This document shows, one piece after another, positions 41,928 through 49,898 of a DNA stretch of 64,000 nt; the first letter of the stretch is position 1; every line of letters begins with the position of its first letter. The stretch lies in NCBI GenBank assembly GCA_964507025.1, contig CAZDOK010000002.1, forward strand, positions 314,378-378,377, written 5' to 3'. The notes beneath the pieces are model-generated. The model saw nothing but the letters and a program-made list of their open reading frames with translations, ran no database searches and was not told the DNA's origin. This DNA comes from Amarobacter sp964507025. Its GTDB lineage: Bacteria; Chloroflexota; Dehalococcoidia; Tepidiformales; Tepidiformaceae. Made by a program: the position numbers and the translations under genes.

Positions 41928-43106
41928 CTACCAGAGAGGGGGCGTGAGGTGTTCGATGAGACCGCCGCGGTGGTAGAGCCGCGGCAGCCGCGCCTGGAGC
42001 GAGGCCATGATGTCCCAGGCGATGGTGCCTGCGCGGGAGGCCACATCGGCCGCCGTGATGGTGTCGGCGCCATCGGAGCCGAGGAGCGTGGCGACATCGC
42101 CCTCGGCGACCGGGCCGGGCACATCAGTGACATCGGCGAGGAACTGGTCCATGCACACGCGGCCGGCCATGGGACAGCGCTGCCCGTGGACGAGGACTTC
42201 CCCGGCGTTCCCCAGGTCGCGACGCCAGCCATCGGCGTAGCCCACCGGGATGAGAGCGACGCGGGATGGGCGGGTGGCACGCCAGGTGAGGCCGTAGCTC
42301 ACGCCCTCCCCCGCGGCGACATCGGTTACGCGGGCGATGCGCGCACGGAGGGAAAGGATGGGCTGGAGGCGCGGACCCCCGGTGTTGGGCGGGAGGACGC
42401 CGTGGATGGCCAGGCCCACGCGGACGCCGGAGTAGTGGAGCTCGGCGCGGCGCAGGGCAGTCGCGGAGTTGGCGGTGTGCCGGTAGGGGATCCAGGGCAG
42501 CCGGGCCGCGGCTTCGCGAAAGATGGCGTGTTGCGTCTCCGCGAACGAGTCGTCGACTTCATCGGCGTTGGCCATGTGGGTGGTGAGGCCTTCGACTTCG
42601 ACGTTGGGAAGGGTGCGGAGGTAGGTGGCGAGCTCGACGGCGTCGTCGATGTCGAGGCCGAAGCGGTGGAGGCCGGTGTCGACCTTGACGTGGACCGGCG
42701 CGGTGGCACCCGCGAGGGTGGCGGCGTTCGAGATGGCGTCGCCGAGTTCGCGCGAGTGGCACGTGAGGGTGAGGCCGGCGCGGACAGCCTGGGTGGCATC
42801 GGTGGGGAAGGCGTGGCCGAGGACGAGGATGGGGCGGGTGACACCGGCCTGGCGGAGCATGTAGCCCTCGTGTGGCCACACAACGGCGAAACGGTCGGCC
42901 CCGGCCGCCTCGAGGGCCGGGGCGAGGACGGCCGCCCCGGCGCCGTAAGCGTTGGCCTTGACGACCGCGATGAGCTCGACCGGCCCGAGTGCATGCTTGA
43001 GCGTCCGCGTGTTGGCCCGCCCCGCATCGAGGTCGACCTCGATCCAGCTATTCAGATTGCGGGTGACTTCGCCCAGCGTGCGCTGTGTGCCCTGTGCCTG
43101 TACCAG
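41928..43106 (-). CDS. alr: Alanine racemase (non-canonical start)
   Basis: A PLP enzyme that makes D-alanine for peptidoglycan. Seen: NSWIEVDLDARAN at the N-terminus, the PLP-lysine motif VVKANAYGAG, HVKVDTGLHRFG, THMANAD, the second catalytic Tyr in GVSYGLTWRA, and VGYADGWRRDLG with MAGRVCMDQ near the C-terminus. The fold extends well upstream of the first in-frame GTG (42881), which would remove the essential Lys, so that start is wrong. No ATG, GTG or TTG is found in frame up to the divergent gene. I place the start at CTG (43106), 8 bases after an AAAGGA ribosome site; this is provisional. The full product would be 392 residues. Confidence 0.85.
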   Translation of the reverse strand: MVQAQGTQRTLGEVTRNLNSWIEVDLDAGRANTRTLKHALGPVELIAVVKANAYGAGAAVLAPALEAAGADRFAVVWPHEGYMLRQAGVTRPILVLGHAFPTDATQAVRAGLTLTCHSRELGDAISNAATLAGATAPVHVKVDTGLHRFGLDIDDAVELATYLRTLPNVEVEGLTTHMANADEVDDSFAETQHAIFREAAARLPWIPYRHTANSATALRRAELHYSGVRVGLAIHGVLPPNTGGPRLQPILSLRARIARVTDVAAGEGVSYGLTWRATRPSRVALIPVGYADGWRRDLGNAGEVLVHGQRCPMAGRVCMDQFLADVTDVPGPVAEGDVATLLGSDGADTITAADVASRAGTIAWDIMASLQARLPRLYHRGGLIEHLTPPLW

Positions 43107-43178
43107 TTGACCGGTCCTTTCCCCCCGGCGGACGGGTCCCTTTGACCAGCCCGCGCGCGCGAACCTAGCATCCGACTG

Positions 43179-45416
43179 GTGAAGGGCGAACGCAAACGCC
43201 CGCTCCAGCTGGCGGTCGTTGCGCCGGCAGTGGCCGCCATGGTGGCCCTCGCCGCTGCGTGTTCCGGTGATTCGAAGCCAACGGTGGAGCTGGAGGCCAC
43301 GCCCACGGTGGCCCCCGGAACGGTGGACGCGGCAACCCCGGCGGCGCCAGTTGTGGACTCGCCCCCTTCGGGCGCCATCCAGGTTGCACGTGATTTACTC
43401 CGCGAAGGGCGCTTCGATGAGGCCCGGACCGCGTTCGAGCGGTTGGCCGCAAGCTCGCCGGAGCCGGCGGAACGGGCGGAGGCGTGGCTGGGGGTGGGCG
43501 CCGCCGCCTACGAGGCCGGTGACCGCGACGGAGCGCTCGCGGCTCTCCGTGAGGCCGTGGCCATGGCTCCACCAGGCACGGGGATAGCCGCGCGCGCAGC
43601 GTACCTGGCCGCCATGCGGCTGAACGACGCCGGAGCATTCGACGAGGCGCGATCCATCTCGGAGGGCGCCGGTGCGGCCGGAGTGCTGGGGCCCTATCTC
43701 CAGCACGAGCTGGCGCGCGCGTTTGCCGGGCTGGGGGCGCGGCAGCAGGCGGACGCCACCTGGGACGCGCTGCTGGCCAGCCCTGCGGTGACCGGCACGC
43801 TGCGGGCGAACGTGCTTAGCGAGCGGGTGCGGTTCGCGCGGGAATCGGGCGACCATTCGGCGCTGGCGGAGCGGCTCGATGCCCTCATCGCGGCAACCGC
43901 GGACCCCGATGCGCGGTACGAGCGCGCGACGCTGGCATGGGAGCGAGGCGAGAGCGGCGCGTTCAGTTCGCACCTGCTTGCGATTGTCCGCGAATCGCCC
44001 TCGTCGCGGTTCGCGAGCCTGGCAATTGCAGACCTGCGCGATGCCGGGGTGGCCATCGACCCGGGCGACGAGGGGCTGGTGTACTACCGGCGCGGCGCAT
44101 ACCAGGAGGCGAAGCGCGTGTTGTTGCCATCGACCGAGGACCCGGTGGCGTCGCCGGGGCAGATCACGTTCCGGGCGTACTACCTGGCCGCCGCGTATGA
44201 AGACAGCGGGGATGGGGAGAACGCGGTCCGGTATTACGATGTGGCGGCTTCGACCGGGGCGGTCTCGCCGTTCGTGCACCGGGCGCGGTACTGGGCCGCC
44301 CGGGTGACGGAGGACCTGGGAGAGGCGGTCGGCGCGTCCGAACGTTATGTGCAGCTGGCAACCGGGGGGCCGGCGGGAGAGTTCTCCGAGGAGGCCGCGT
44401 TTCGCGCGGGGTTCGTGCTGCTGCGGGCGGGTGAGACGGGCGCGGCACTCGCCGCCTGGGAGCAGGTGGGAGCGGCAACGAGCGCCCGGCTGGAGTACTG
44501 GCGGGGCCGGGCGCTGGAGCTCCAGGGCGATTCGGGCGGCGCGACCGCAGCCTACCAGCGCTCGATCGATTCGGGGCCTTACGACTTCCACGGGATCGAG
44601 GCGGGTATCCGGCTCGGCCTGCGTGAGCCGTTCGATGCCTCGTTCCAGGAGCGGGACCTGGCGAAATCGGTGGATTGGGACGTTATTGGCGGGTGGCTGC
44701 GGGCGCGCGTTGGCGGAGACTGGCCGGGGTTGGCTGCGACTCCCGCGTGCGACCTGGCGCGGGCGGGGCTACGCGAGGTGGCGCGGGCCGAGGTGCTCGC
44801 GGCCGCTGAAGGGGCCGGGCCATGGCGGCTGCTCGAACTGACGCGCGAAGCGGCGACGTGCGGGTTGACCGACGCGGCCGCGCAATTGGCCGTTCGTCTG
44901 CGGCAGGCGGCGGGCGTTGCCTCGCATGAGCCGCCGCGAGACCTGCTGCGTGTGTCGTACCCGATCGACTACGCGGGGACGCTGGGGAGCGAAGCCCGGG
45001 CAGCGGGGGTCGACCCGCTGTTCCTGGCGGCGCTGGTGCGCCAGGAGAGCTTCTGGGACCCGACCGCGCGGTCGGTGGCAGGGGCGCTGGGTCTGACCCA
45101 GGTGATACCGGTGACGGGAGAGGGCATCGCGACGGCACTGGACGTGCGGCCGTTTGCGCCGGCGGACCTGTACCGGCCGGCGATAGCGCTGAAGTTCGGC
45201 GCGTACTACCTCGGGGGCCAGGTGGAGCGGTTTGGAGACCCGTTGCTGGCGTTGAGCGCGTACAACGCGGGGCCGGGGAACGCGATCCGCTGGGCGGAGC
45301 GGGACCGAGCCACGGCGGCGGACCTGGTGGAGAGCATCGATTACCAGGAGACACAGCGTTATGTCTCGTACATCGTGGAGGCCTACGCACACTACCTGCT
45401 GGCCTGGGGCGAGTAG
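43179..45416 (+). CDS. Lytic transglycosylase lipoprotein with TPR-like repeats
   Basis: The 745-residue lipoprotein (lipobox ALAAAC near residue 28) has a long alpha-helical, TPR-like superhelix (about 60-580) and a C-terminal SLT domain: LVRQESFWDPTARS (catalytic Glu623), GALGLTQVIPVTGEGIA, and LALSAYNAGPGNAIRW. This is the Slt70 layout, cleaving peptidoglycan glycan strands to 1,6-anhydro ends. The start is GTG. It is divergent from alr, giving a neighbouring cell-wall pair, and precedes rpmH by 75 bp. Confidence 0.9.
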   Translation: MKGERKRPLQLAVVAPAVAAMVALAAACSGDSKPTVELEATPTVAPGTVDAATPAAPVVDSPPSGAIQVARDLLREGRFDEARTAFERLAASSPEPAERAEAWLGVGAAAYEAGDRDGALAALREAVAMAPPGTGIAARAAYLAAMRLNDAGAFDEARSISEGAGAAGVLGPYLQHELARAFAGLGARQQADATWDALLASPAVTGTLRANVLSERVRFARESGDHSALAERLDALIAATADPDARYERATLAWERGESGAFSSHLLAIVRESPSSRFASLAIADLRDAGVAIDPGDEGLVYYRRGAYQEAKRVLLPSTEDPVASPGQITFRAYYLAAAYEDSGDGENAVRYYDVAASTGAVSPFVHRARYWAARVTEDLGEAVGASERYVQLATGGPAGEFSEEAAFRAGFVLLRAGETGAALAAWEQVGAATSARLEYWRGRALELQGDSGGATAAYQRSIDSGPYDFHGIEAGIRLGLREPFDASFQERDLAKSVDWDVIGGWLRARVGGDWPGLAATPACDLARAGLREVARAEVLAAAEGAGPWRLLELTREAATCGLTDAAAQLAVRLRQAAGVASHEPPRDLLRVSYPIDYAGTLGSEARAAGVDPLFLAALVRQESFWDPTARSVAGALGLTQVIPVTGEGIATALDVRPFAPADLYRPAIALKFGAYYLGGQVERFGDPLLALSAYNAGPGNAIRWAERDRATAADLVESIDYQETQRYVSYIVEAYAHYLLAWGE

Positions 45417-45491
45417 GGGGCGATTCGACCGGTAGATTGCGCCGGGTTATGCTCACGGTTCGCCCTTCATATCGGAGTTGGAGCATCTTCT

Positions 45492-45635
45492 ATGGCAACG
45501 AAGCGTACCTATCAGCCACACACAATTCCGCGGAAGCGGGTGCACGGGTTTCTCAAGCGCATGTCGACGCGTGCGGGCCGCGCGGTGCTGAAGGCCCGGC
45601 GGGCGCGCGGGCGGAAGCGCCTGACGGTGGTGTAA
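45492..45635 (+). CDS. rpmH: 50S ribosomal protein L34
   Basis: A 47-residue, very basic protein: MATKRTYQPHTIPRKRVHGF at the start and the L34 signature RMSTRAGRAVLKARRARGR, ending KRLTVV. It is followed 13 bp later by rnpA, the almost universal order near bacterial replication origins. A GGAG site lies about 10 bases upstream of the ATG. Confidence 0.95.
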   Translation: MATKRTYQPHTIPRKRVHGFLKRMSTRAGRAVLKARRARGRKRLTVV

Positions 45636-45648
45636 TCGAGCGGCGTGC

Positions 45649-45987
45649 ATGAAGCGAGCCCAGCGTCTCCGCAAGGGCCGCGAGTTCGACACCGCGTATG
45701 CGAAGGGGACCGTGTATTCCGGTCCCCTTCTTGCTGTGCGCGTGGTAGCGAACGACCTGGAGCTGACGCGCTGGGGGTTCGCAGTGGGGAAGCGCCTGGC
45801 GAAGAAGGCGACGGAGCGAAACCGGATGCGGCGGCGCTTGCGGGAGCTGGCACGCACGCTGCCGGTGCGTTCGGGGTATGACATTGTGGTGACGGCGCGC
45901 GCGGGGAGCCTGGAAGCGGATGTGGCGAGGTTAGGGAGCGCGCTGGTGGCGGTGCTGGGGCGGGCCGGCGTGCTGGAGGAGGCGTGA
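45649..45987 (+). CDS. rnpA: Ribonuclease P protein component
   Basis: The 112-residue basic protein binds RNase P RNA and helps process tRNA 5' ends. Seen: an N-terminal RAQRLRKGREFDTAYAKG segment, the RNR signature (GKRLAKKATERNRMRRRLRE), and a C-terminal YDIVVTAR strand. It lies between rpmH and yidD, whose start follows by 1 bp. Confidence 0.95.
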   Translation: MKRAQRLRKGREFDTAYAKGTVYSGPLLAVRVVANDLELTRWGFAVGKRLAKKATERNRMRRRLRELARTLPVRSGYDIVVTARAGSLEADVARLGSALVAVLGRAGVLEEA

Positions 45988-45988
45988 G

Positions 45989-46216
45989 GTGGTGAGCCGA
46001 GTGCTGGCGAAACCGTTGATCTGGCTGGTGATCGGCTACCAGCACACGATTTCACGGATGCTGCCGCCGTCGTGCCGGTACGAGCCGACGTGTTCGTGGT
46101 ATGCGCGAGAGGCATTGGAGCGTCACGGGATTGGGCGGGGGGGATGGCTGGCGTTGCGGCGGCTGGCGCGATGCCGGCCGGGTGGAGGGCGAGGGTACGA
46201 CCCGGTGCCGGACTAG
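45989..46216 (+). CDS. yidD: Membrane protein insertion efficiency factor YidD
   Basis: The 75-residue protein has the YidD pattern: an amphipathic LIWLVIGYQHTIS helix, then PSCRYEPTCSWYAREALERHG with three conserved cysteines including CRPGGGRGYDPVPD. It assists YidC-dependent membrane insertion. Two consecutive GTG codons (45989, 45992) are both possible starts. yidC itself follows after the parS region and one extra gene. Confidence 0.93.
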   Translation: MVSRVLAKPLIWLVIGYQHTISRMLPPSCRYEPTCSWYAREALERHGIGRGGWLALRRLARCRPGGGRGYDPVPD

Positions 46217-46303
46217 GGCGGGTGCCCGGGACTGGCGTTGCGGGAGCTTGTCGCGGTGTCTGACGGTGAGTCGCGCGGGTGTTCGTATTGGCGAGCCATT
46301 GGG

Positions 46304-46319
46304 GGTTTCACGTGAAACA
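46304..46319. promoter_or_regulatory. parS site 1
   Basis: GGTTTCACGTGAAACA: perfect 14-bp palindrome core, 15/16 match to the Spo0J/ParB consensus. Confidence 0.92.
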
Positions 46320-46377
46320 CCGCCGGTTCGTGGCTGGTCCGGGAGACAGGCTGCGGCGAGGGGAGCCAGGCATGGTG

Positions 46378-46393
46378 CGTTCCACGTGAAACA
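46378..46393. promoter_or_regulatory. parS site 2 (variant half-site)
   Basis: CGTTCCACGTGAAACA: 14/16 match; the left half is GTTCC rather than GTTTC. Confidence 0.8.
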
Positions 46394-46533
46394 CTGGTTC
46401 CTGTATTGCGGCACACGGAGGAGCGTCACGGCTTGGGTGCCGTCACGGTGGGAGCTACCTCGCTTGCGGCACACCCTGCGGAATGGCGAGGGCGCGGAAG
46501 GTGTCGGGAGACGGAATTGCTTCAGCGGGCTGG

Positions 46534-46549
46534 TGTTTCACGTGAAACG
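46534..46549. promoter_or_regulatory. parS site 3
   Basis: TGTTTCACGTGAAACG: perfect 14-bp palindrome core, 15/16 match. Confidence 0.92.
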
Positions 46550-46690
46550 GCCGGCGCCGGCGCCGACGGTGCGCGCTTCGCCGGCATGCGGCGCCAGTCC
46601 CGGGGCGGGCCACCCCTGGGCATCCTCGCGAACCGGCTGCGCCGGCCGTCGCGAGGAGGGGGGGGGGTAGTTGGAAAGGTGCGGGCGACG

Positions 46691-46706
46691 TGTTTGACGT
46701 GAAACA
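46691..46706. promoter_or_regulatory. parS-like site 4 (central mismatch)
   Basis: TGTTTGACGTGAAACA: 15/16 match, but the mismatch (C to G) breaks the CACGTG centre, so ParB affinity may be reduced. Confidence 0.65.
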
Positions 46707-46784
46707 GTCCGCAGTACCACAGCTGGGCTCGGGCGGCTCATCCGGCGTTCGCGGCCCGGGGCGACCAGGCGAAGTGTTCCACGT

Positions 46785-46800
46785 GAAACGCGCCCTGAGT
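46785..46800. promoter_or_regulatory. parS site 5 (variant half-site)
   Basis: TGTTCCACGTGAAACG: 14/16 match with the same GTTCC half-site as site 2. Confidence 0.8.
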
Positions 46801-46824
46801 AGAACATATGTGCGCAATACAAGG

Positions 46825-46840
46825 CGTTTCACGTGGAACG
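46825..46840. promoter_or_regulatory. parS-like site 6 (variant half-site)
   Basis: CGTTTCACGTGGAACG: 13/16 match; the core is the exact reverse complement of the sites 2 and 5 core. It lies about 47 bp before the start of the BamB-like gene, so ParB binding could also affect that promoter. Confidence 0.7.
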
Positions 46841-46886
46841 CCCCGGTTCTCCTCCCTTTAAGGCGACGCGCTGGTACGATTGCGCG

Positions 46887-48023
46887 GTGAATCGTCGCCG
46901 TGCCCCCTTCATCGGGGCCGTTCTCCTTCTTCTGCCACTCTTCGCCGCCTGCGTGAGCGTCACCAACCCCGATGGCTGGGCAGCCCCCGTGATCGACGGC
47001 CAGGATGTCTACGTCTCCACGTCCAAGGGGCACATCTCCGCGGTCACCCTCCAGGATGGCAATACCGCCACGGCCCGCTGGACGTTCCCGGACAAGGACA
47101 TCGACGCGGACGACAAGATCGACCCTGAAGCGATCTACGGGGACCCGGTGATCGATGGCGACCGTGTCTACGTGGCCACGTTCTCCGCAGGTGTCTTCGT
47201 CCTCAACAAAGCCGATGGCCGCCCCATCTGGCCGGCCAACGGCACCAACGCCGGGAAGATCACCGGGAATATTGCGGGCGGCGTCGCACTCGCCAACGGT
47301 GTGCTCTACTTCGGTACCACCGAGGGGCGTCTCTACGCCTGGAACGCGGCCGACGGCACGCCTGCCTGGCCGGAACCCCTGGAGTTCGGCAGGGGCATCT
47401 GGGCAACTCCGGTGGTGGCCGGCGACACGCTCTTTGTGGCGACCATGGGCGGCGAGCTCCACGCGCTTTCCCTTGCCGATGGTTCGCCCATGTGGCCCGA
47501 ACCCTTCGTGGCGACGGGTGCCATCGCCGACCTGTACCCGCTCGACCAGGACCGGCTGTTCGTTCCGAGCATCAACCGTCACGTCTACATCGTGAACGCG
47601 GCCGACGGAGCGGTGCTGGCGGACTTCCGGGCGCAAGACTGGGTGTGGACGCAACCGGCGACGGCAGCTTCGGCTGTGTACTTCGGGGATTTCGGTGGGC
47701 ACGTGTATGGACTCGACATAACGTCCGGGGCAAGTCCCACATGGGAGCCCGCGAGCGTCGAAGGTGAGCGCGTGAAGGCCGGTGCAGCCATTGTCGGAGA
47801 CGTGCTGGTGATCGCGGACCGGAAGCCGGTGGTGACGTTCATCAACGCGACGAACGGCCAGGTGTTGAACCGGGTGCCGATTACGGATGCGGGGACGGTC
47901 CGGTCGAACGTGCACGCGGCGGATGGGTTCGCCTACATCCTGACGACGAAGGGGCGGCTGTACCGGGCGAACCCCGAGAATTACTCGGTGGTGGAGATCA
48001 CGCTGAGTGGGGTGAAGAAGTGA
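46887..48023 (+). CDS. BamB-like PQQ-repeat beta-propeller lipoprotein
   Basis: A 378-residue lipoprotein (lipobox LFAAC near residue 21) made of PQQ-like propeller repeats, for example VIDGQDVYVSTSKGHISAV, ALANGVLYFGTTEGRLYAWNAADGTPAW and PVVAGDTLFVATMGGELHALSLADGSPMW. The fold is that of BamB/YfgL. Placement directly before and overlapping yidC (GTGA) suggests a role in membrane or secreted protein biogenesis. A TGGTACGAT extended -10 box lies a few bases before the GTG, so the message may be nearly leaderless. Confidence 0.85.
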   Translation: MNRRRAPFIGAVLLLLPLFAACVSVTNPDGWAAPVIDGQDVYVSTSKGHISAVTLQDGNTATARWTFPDKDIDADDKIDPEAIYGDPVIDGDRVYVATFSAGVFVLNKADGRPIWPANGTNAGKITGNIAGGVALANGVLYFGTTEGRLYAWNAADGTPAWPEPLEFGRGIWATPVVAGDTLFVATMGGELHALSLADGSPMWPEPFVATGAIADLYPLDQDRLFVPSINRHVYIVNAADGAVLADFRAQDWVWTQPATAASAVYFGDFGGHVYGLDITSGASPTWEPASVEGERVKAGAAIVGDVLVIADRKPVVTFINATNGQVLNRVPITDAGTVRSNVHAADGFAYILTTKGRLYRANPENYSVVEITLSGVKK

Positions 48024-48871
48024 TCGGCGAGATCTTCACCCTGATCTTGATGAACCCGATGGTGAACCTGCTCGTGCTGCTGAACAACGTGCTGTTCGAT
48101 AGCTTCGGGCTGGCGATCATCGCGTTCACGATCCTGATCCGGCTCGTCACGTTCCCGCTGACGCTTCGTCAGCTGCACGCGACGCGTTCGATGCAGGGGA
48201 TCCAGCCGAAGATCCAGGAGATCAACAAGAAGTACAGCGACCCCAAGCGGCGCCAGGAAGAGGTGATGAAGCTCTACCGGGAGAGCGGAGTGAACCCCCT
48301 GGGCTGCCTGGGACCGATGCTGCTGCAGTTCCCCATCCTGATAGCGCTGTACAACGCGGTCCGCATCGCTCTGCCGAACTCCCCGGAAGCGCTGGAGAAG
48401 CTTTCGAGCCACCTGTACGACTGGTCGTACCTCCAGCATGCCGTGCCGGTCCAGGAGCATTTCCTGACGATGGACCTGCGCGAGCCGAACCTGCTCTTCG
48501 TCGTGCTGGTGGGCGTCACGACGTGGGCACAATCCAAGACGACGGTGACGGTGACCACCGACGAACGCGTGCGGCAGCAGCAACAGATGATGAACGTGAT
48601 GCTGCCGCTGATGTTTGCGTTCTTCGCTCTGCAGTTCCCGAGTGGCGTGAGTCTCTACTGGGTGGTCAATTCCATCGTCGGCATCGCCTTCAACATCCTG
48701 ACCTATGGGTTCCCTGCGCTGAACATCGAACCCGTCTTCAAGGTGCGTACGCCACCCGCACCTGCCGCGGCCGCACCGCCCACTGCCGCCGCCGTCACCC
48801 CCGATCGAGAATTGAGGACCACACATGGATCAGGCCGAAGCAAGCGGCAAAACCGTCGAAGACGCCCTTAA
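48020..48871 (+). CDS. yidC: Membrane protein insertase YidC/SpoIIIJ
   Basis: The 283-residue insertase is of the short type that lacks the large periplasmic domain of proteobacterial YidC. It has about five helices: an N-terminal segment, then FTILIRLVTFPLTLRQLHATRSM with the conserved Arg in the membrane groove, a charged hairpin (KIQEINKKYSDPKRRQEEVMKLYRE), LGPMLLQFPILIALYNAVR, and PSGVSLYWVVNS. A basic tail (SGRSKRQNRRRRP) can contact ribosomes. Its start overlaps the preceding stop and its end overlaps jag by 47 bp. Confidence 0.95.
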   Translation: MIGEIFTLILMNPMVNLLVLLNNVLFDSFGLAIIAFTILIRLVTFPLTLRQLHATRSMQGIQPKIQEINKKYSDPKRRQEEVMKLYRESGVNPLGCLGPMLLQFPILIALYNAVRIALPNSPEALEKLSSHLYDWSYLQHAVPVQEHFLTMDLREPNLLFVVLVGVTTWAQSKTTVTVTTDERVRQQQQMMNVMLPLMFAFFALQFPSGVSLYWVVNSIVGIAFNILTYGFPALNIEPVFKVRTPPAPAAAAPPTAAAVTPDRELRTTHGSGRSKRQNRRRRP

Positions 48872-49886
48872 CCGGGCACTCGCGCAACTGGGCGCCACCA
48901 GGGACGAGGTCGAATTCGTCGTCCTCGATGAAGGCAAACGTGGCGGCCTCTTCGGGCGCGGCGCCCGCGATGCGCTGGTGCGCGTTACCCGGGTGCCCCA
49001 GGCACAAAGACCGGCACAGGCGGCCGCCCCACCAGATACGCGCATCCCGCGCGGCCAGACCGCCGGGCAGTCCCGGCGCGACGGCCAGCGTGGTCAGCGT
49101 GGTGGCGGAGGGGCCGGCGGTGGTGGAGGCCGGGGAAGGCAGCCCGCACCCCCGCGTGGCAGCCGCGGAAGCGTCGAGCCCGTGATGCCGAAGCTGACCG
49201 ATGCCGACTTCCTGCGGCCGCGCGGCGAGGGCGCGCCGGCGGCACCGCCTCCCGAAGGCGTGCGGCAACGGCAGGGACGTGGCGCGCGAGGACGGGGACC
49301 GGGGGGACAGCCCCGCGAGGAACGCCCACAGGCCGAACGGCCCCAACGTGAACGGCGGCCACGGCGCGAGGAGTCGCGCGAGCCGCAGGAGAATGTGGCG
49401 CCCGACATCAACGCGGAGGAAGTGGATTTCGCCGCGCAGACGGTCGACGACATGCTCCGCATCCTGGACATCGACGCGGAGATCTCGATTCGCGAGCCGC
49501 TGACGCCCGGCGACGGTCTTGGGAGCGCCCTTGCGGTGATAGACATCAAGGGCGATGACCTCGGCCTGCTGATCGGCCGGCGCGGCGACACGCTCGTGGC
49601 GTTGCAGTACCTGGTGAACCTGATCCTTGCGCGGCGGTATCCCGGAAAGGGCAGCGTCACCATCGATGTCGAGCACTACCGGCATCGCAACGAGGAACGG
49701 ATCATCGCCCTCGCGCAGCGCATGGCCGACCGCGTCCGCCAGACGGGCACGCCGATCACGCTGGAGCCGATGAGCGCGGCGGAGCGGCGGTTGGTCCACA
49801 TAACGTTTGCTGACGACCCGGAGCTGGAGACGAACAGCATCGGTGAAGGCGAGAACCGGAAGGTCGTCATCAGCCTGAAGAGCTAG
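48825..49886 (+). CDS. jag: Jag/SpoIIIJ-associated RNA-binding protein (KhpB)
   Basis: The 353-residue protein has an N-terminal Jag_N domain (residues 1-55; GKTVEDALNRALAQLG and RGGLFGRGARDA), a long Gly/Arg/Pro-rich disordered linker (about 60-200), a KH domain with the LLIGRRGDTLVALQYLVN loop, and an R3H domain (RNEERIIALAQRMADRV). KhpB-type proteins bind RNA and influence cell division and elongation. The linker is much longer than usual. It overlaps yidC and is followed in the same frame by the PfkB-type kinase. Confidence 0.93.
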   Translation: MDQAEASGKTVEDALNRALAQLGATRDEVEFVVLDEGKRGGLFGRGARDALVRVTRVPQAQRPAQAAAPPDTRIPRGQTAGQSRRDGQRGQRGGGGAGGGGGRGRQPAPPRGSRGSVEPVMPKLTDADFLRPRGEGAPAAPPPEGVRQRQGRGARGRGPGGQPREERPQAERPQRERRPRREESREPQENVAPDINAEEVDFAAQTVDDMLRILDIDAEISIREPLTPGDGLGSALAVIDIKGDDLGLLIGRRGDTLVALQYLVNLILARRYPGKGSVTIDVEHYRHRNEERIIALAQRMADRVRQTGTPITLEPMSAAERRLVHITFADDPELETNSIGEGENRKVVISLKS

Positions 49887-49898
49887 GAGGGCACCGCG

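Larger units (their letters stand above)
46217..46886. other. Gene-free parS cluster (centromere-like region)
   Basis: About 670 bases without a supported gene, lying between yidD and the BamB-like gene. Six 14- to 16-base inverted repeats matching or closely matching the parS consensus TGTTTCACGTGAAACA occur at 46304, 46378, 46534, 46691, 46785 and 46825. ParA and ParB are encoded 4 kb downstream. I see no DnaA boxes (TTATCCACA-like) and no AT-rich unwinding element here. Confidence 0.9.

Noticed and set aside
42879..42881. GTG at 42881 as the start of alr
   Set aside because: It would remove the PLP-binding lysine and the conserved N-terminal strand, both present in frame upstream.
45453..46115. 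Minus-strand frames opposite rpmH, rnpA and yidD
   Set aside because: Shadows of three universally conserved genes in their standard order.
46304..46840. CRISPR or phage operator array
   Set aside because: The repeated unit is the 14-16 bp parS palindrome at irregular distances, and parA/parB are close by.
46217..46886. Replication origin oriC with DnaA boxes
   Set aside because: No TTATCCACA-like 9-mers and no AT-rich element seen; only ParB sites can be supported.
46455..47915. Minus-strand open frame through the parS region and the BamB-like gene
   Set aside because: It spans intergenic palindromes and lies antisense to a lipoprotein with clear propeller repeats.
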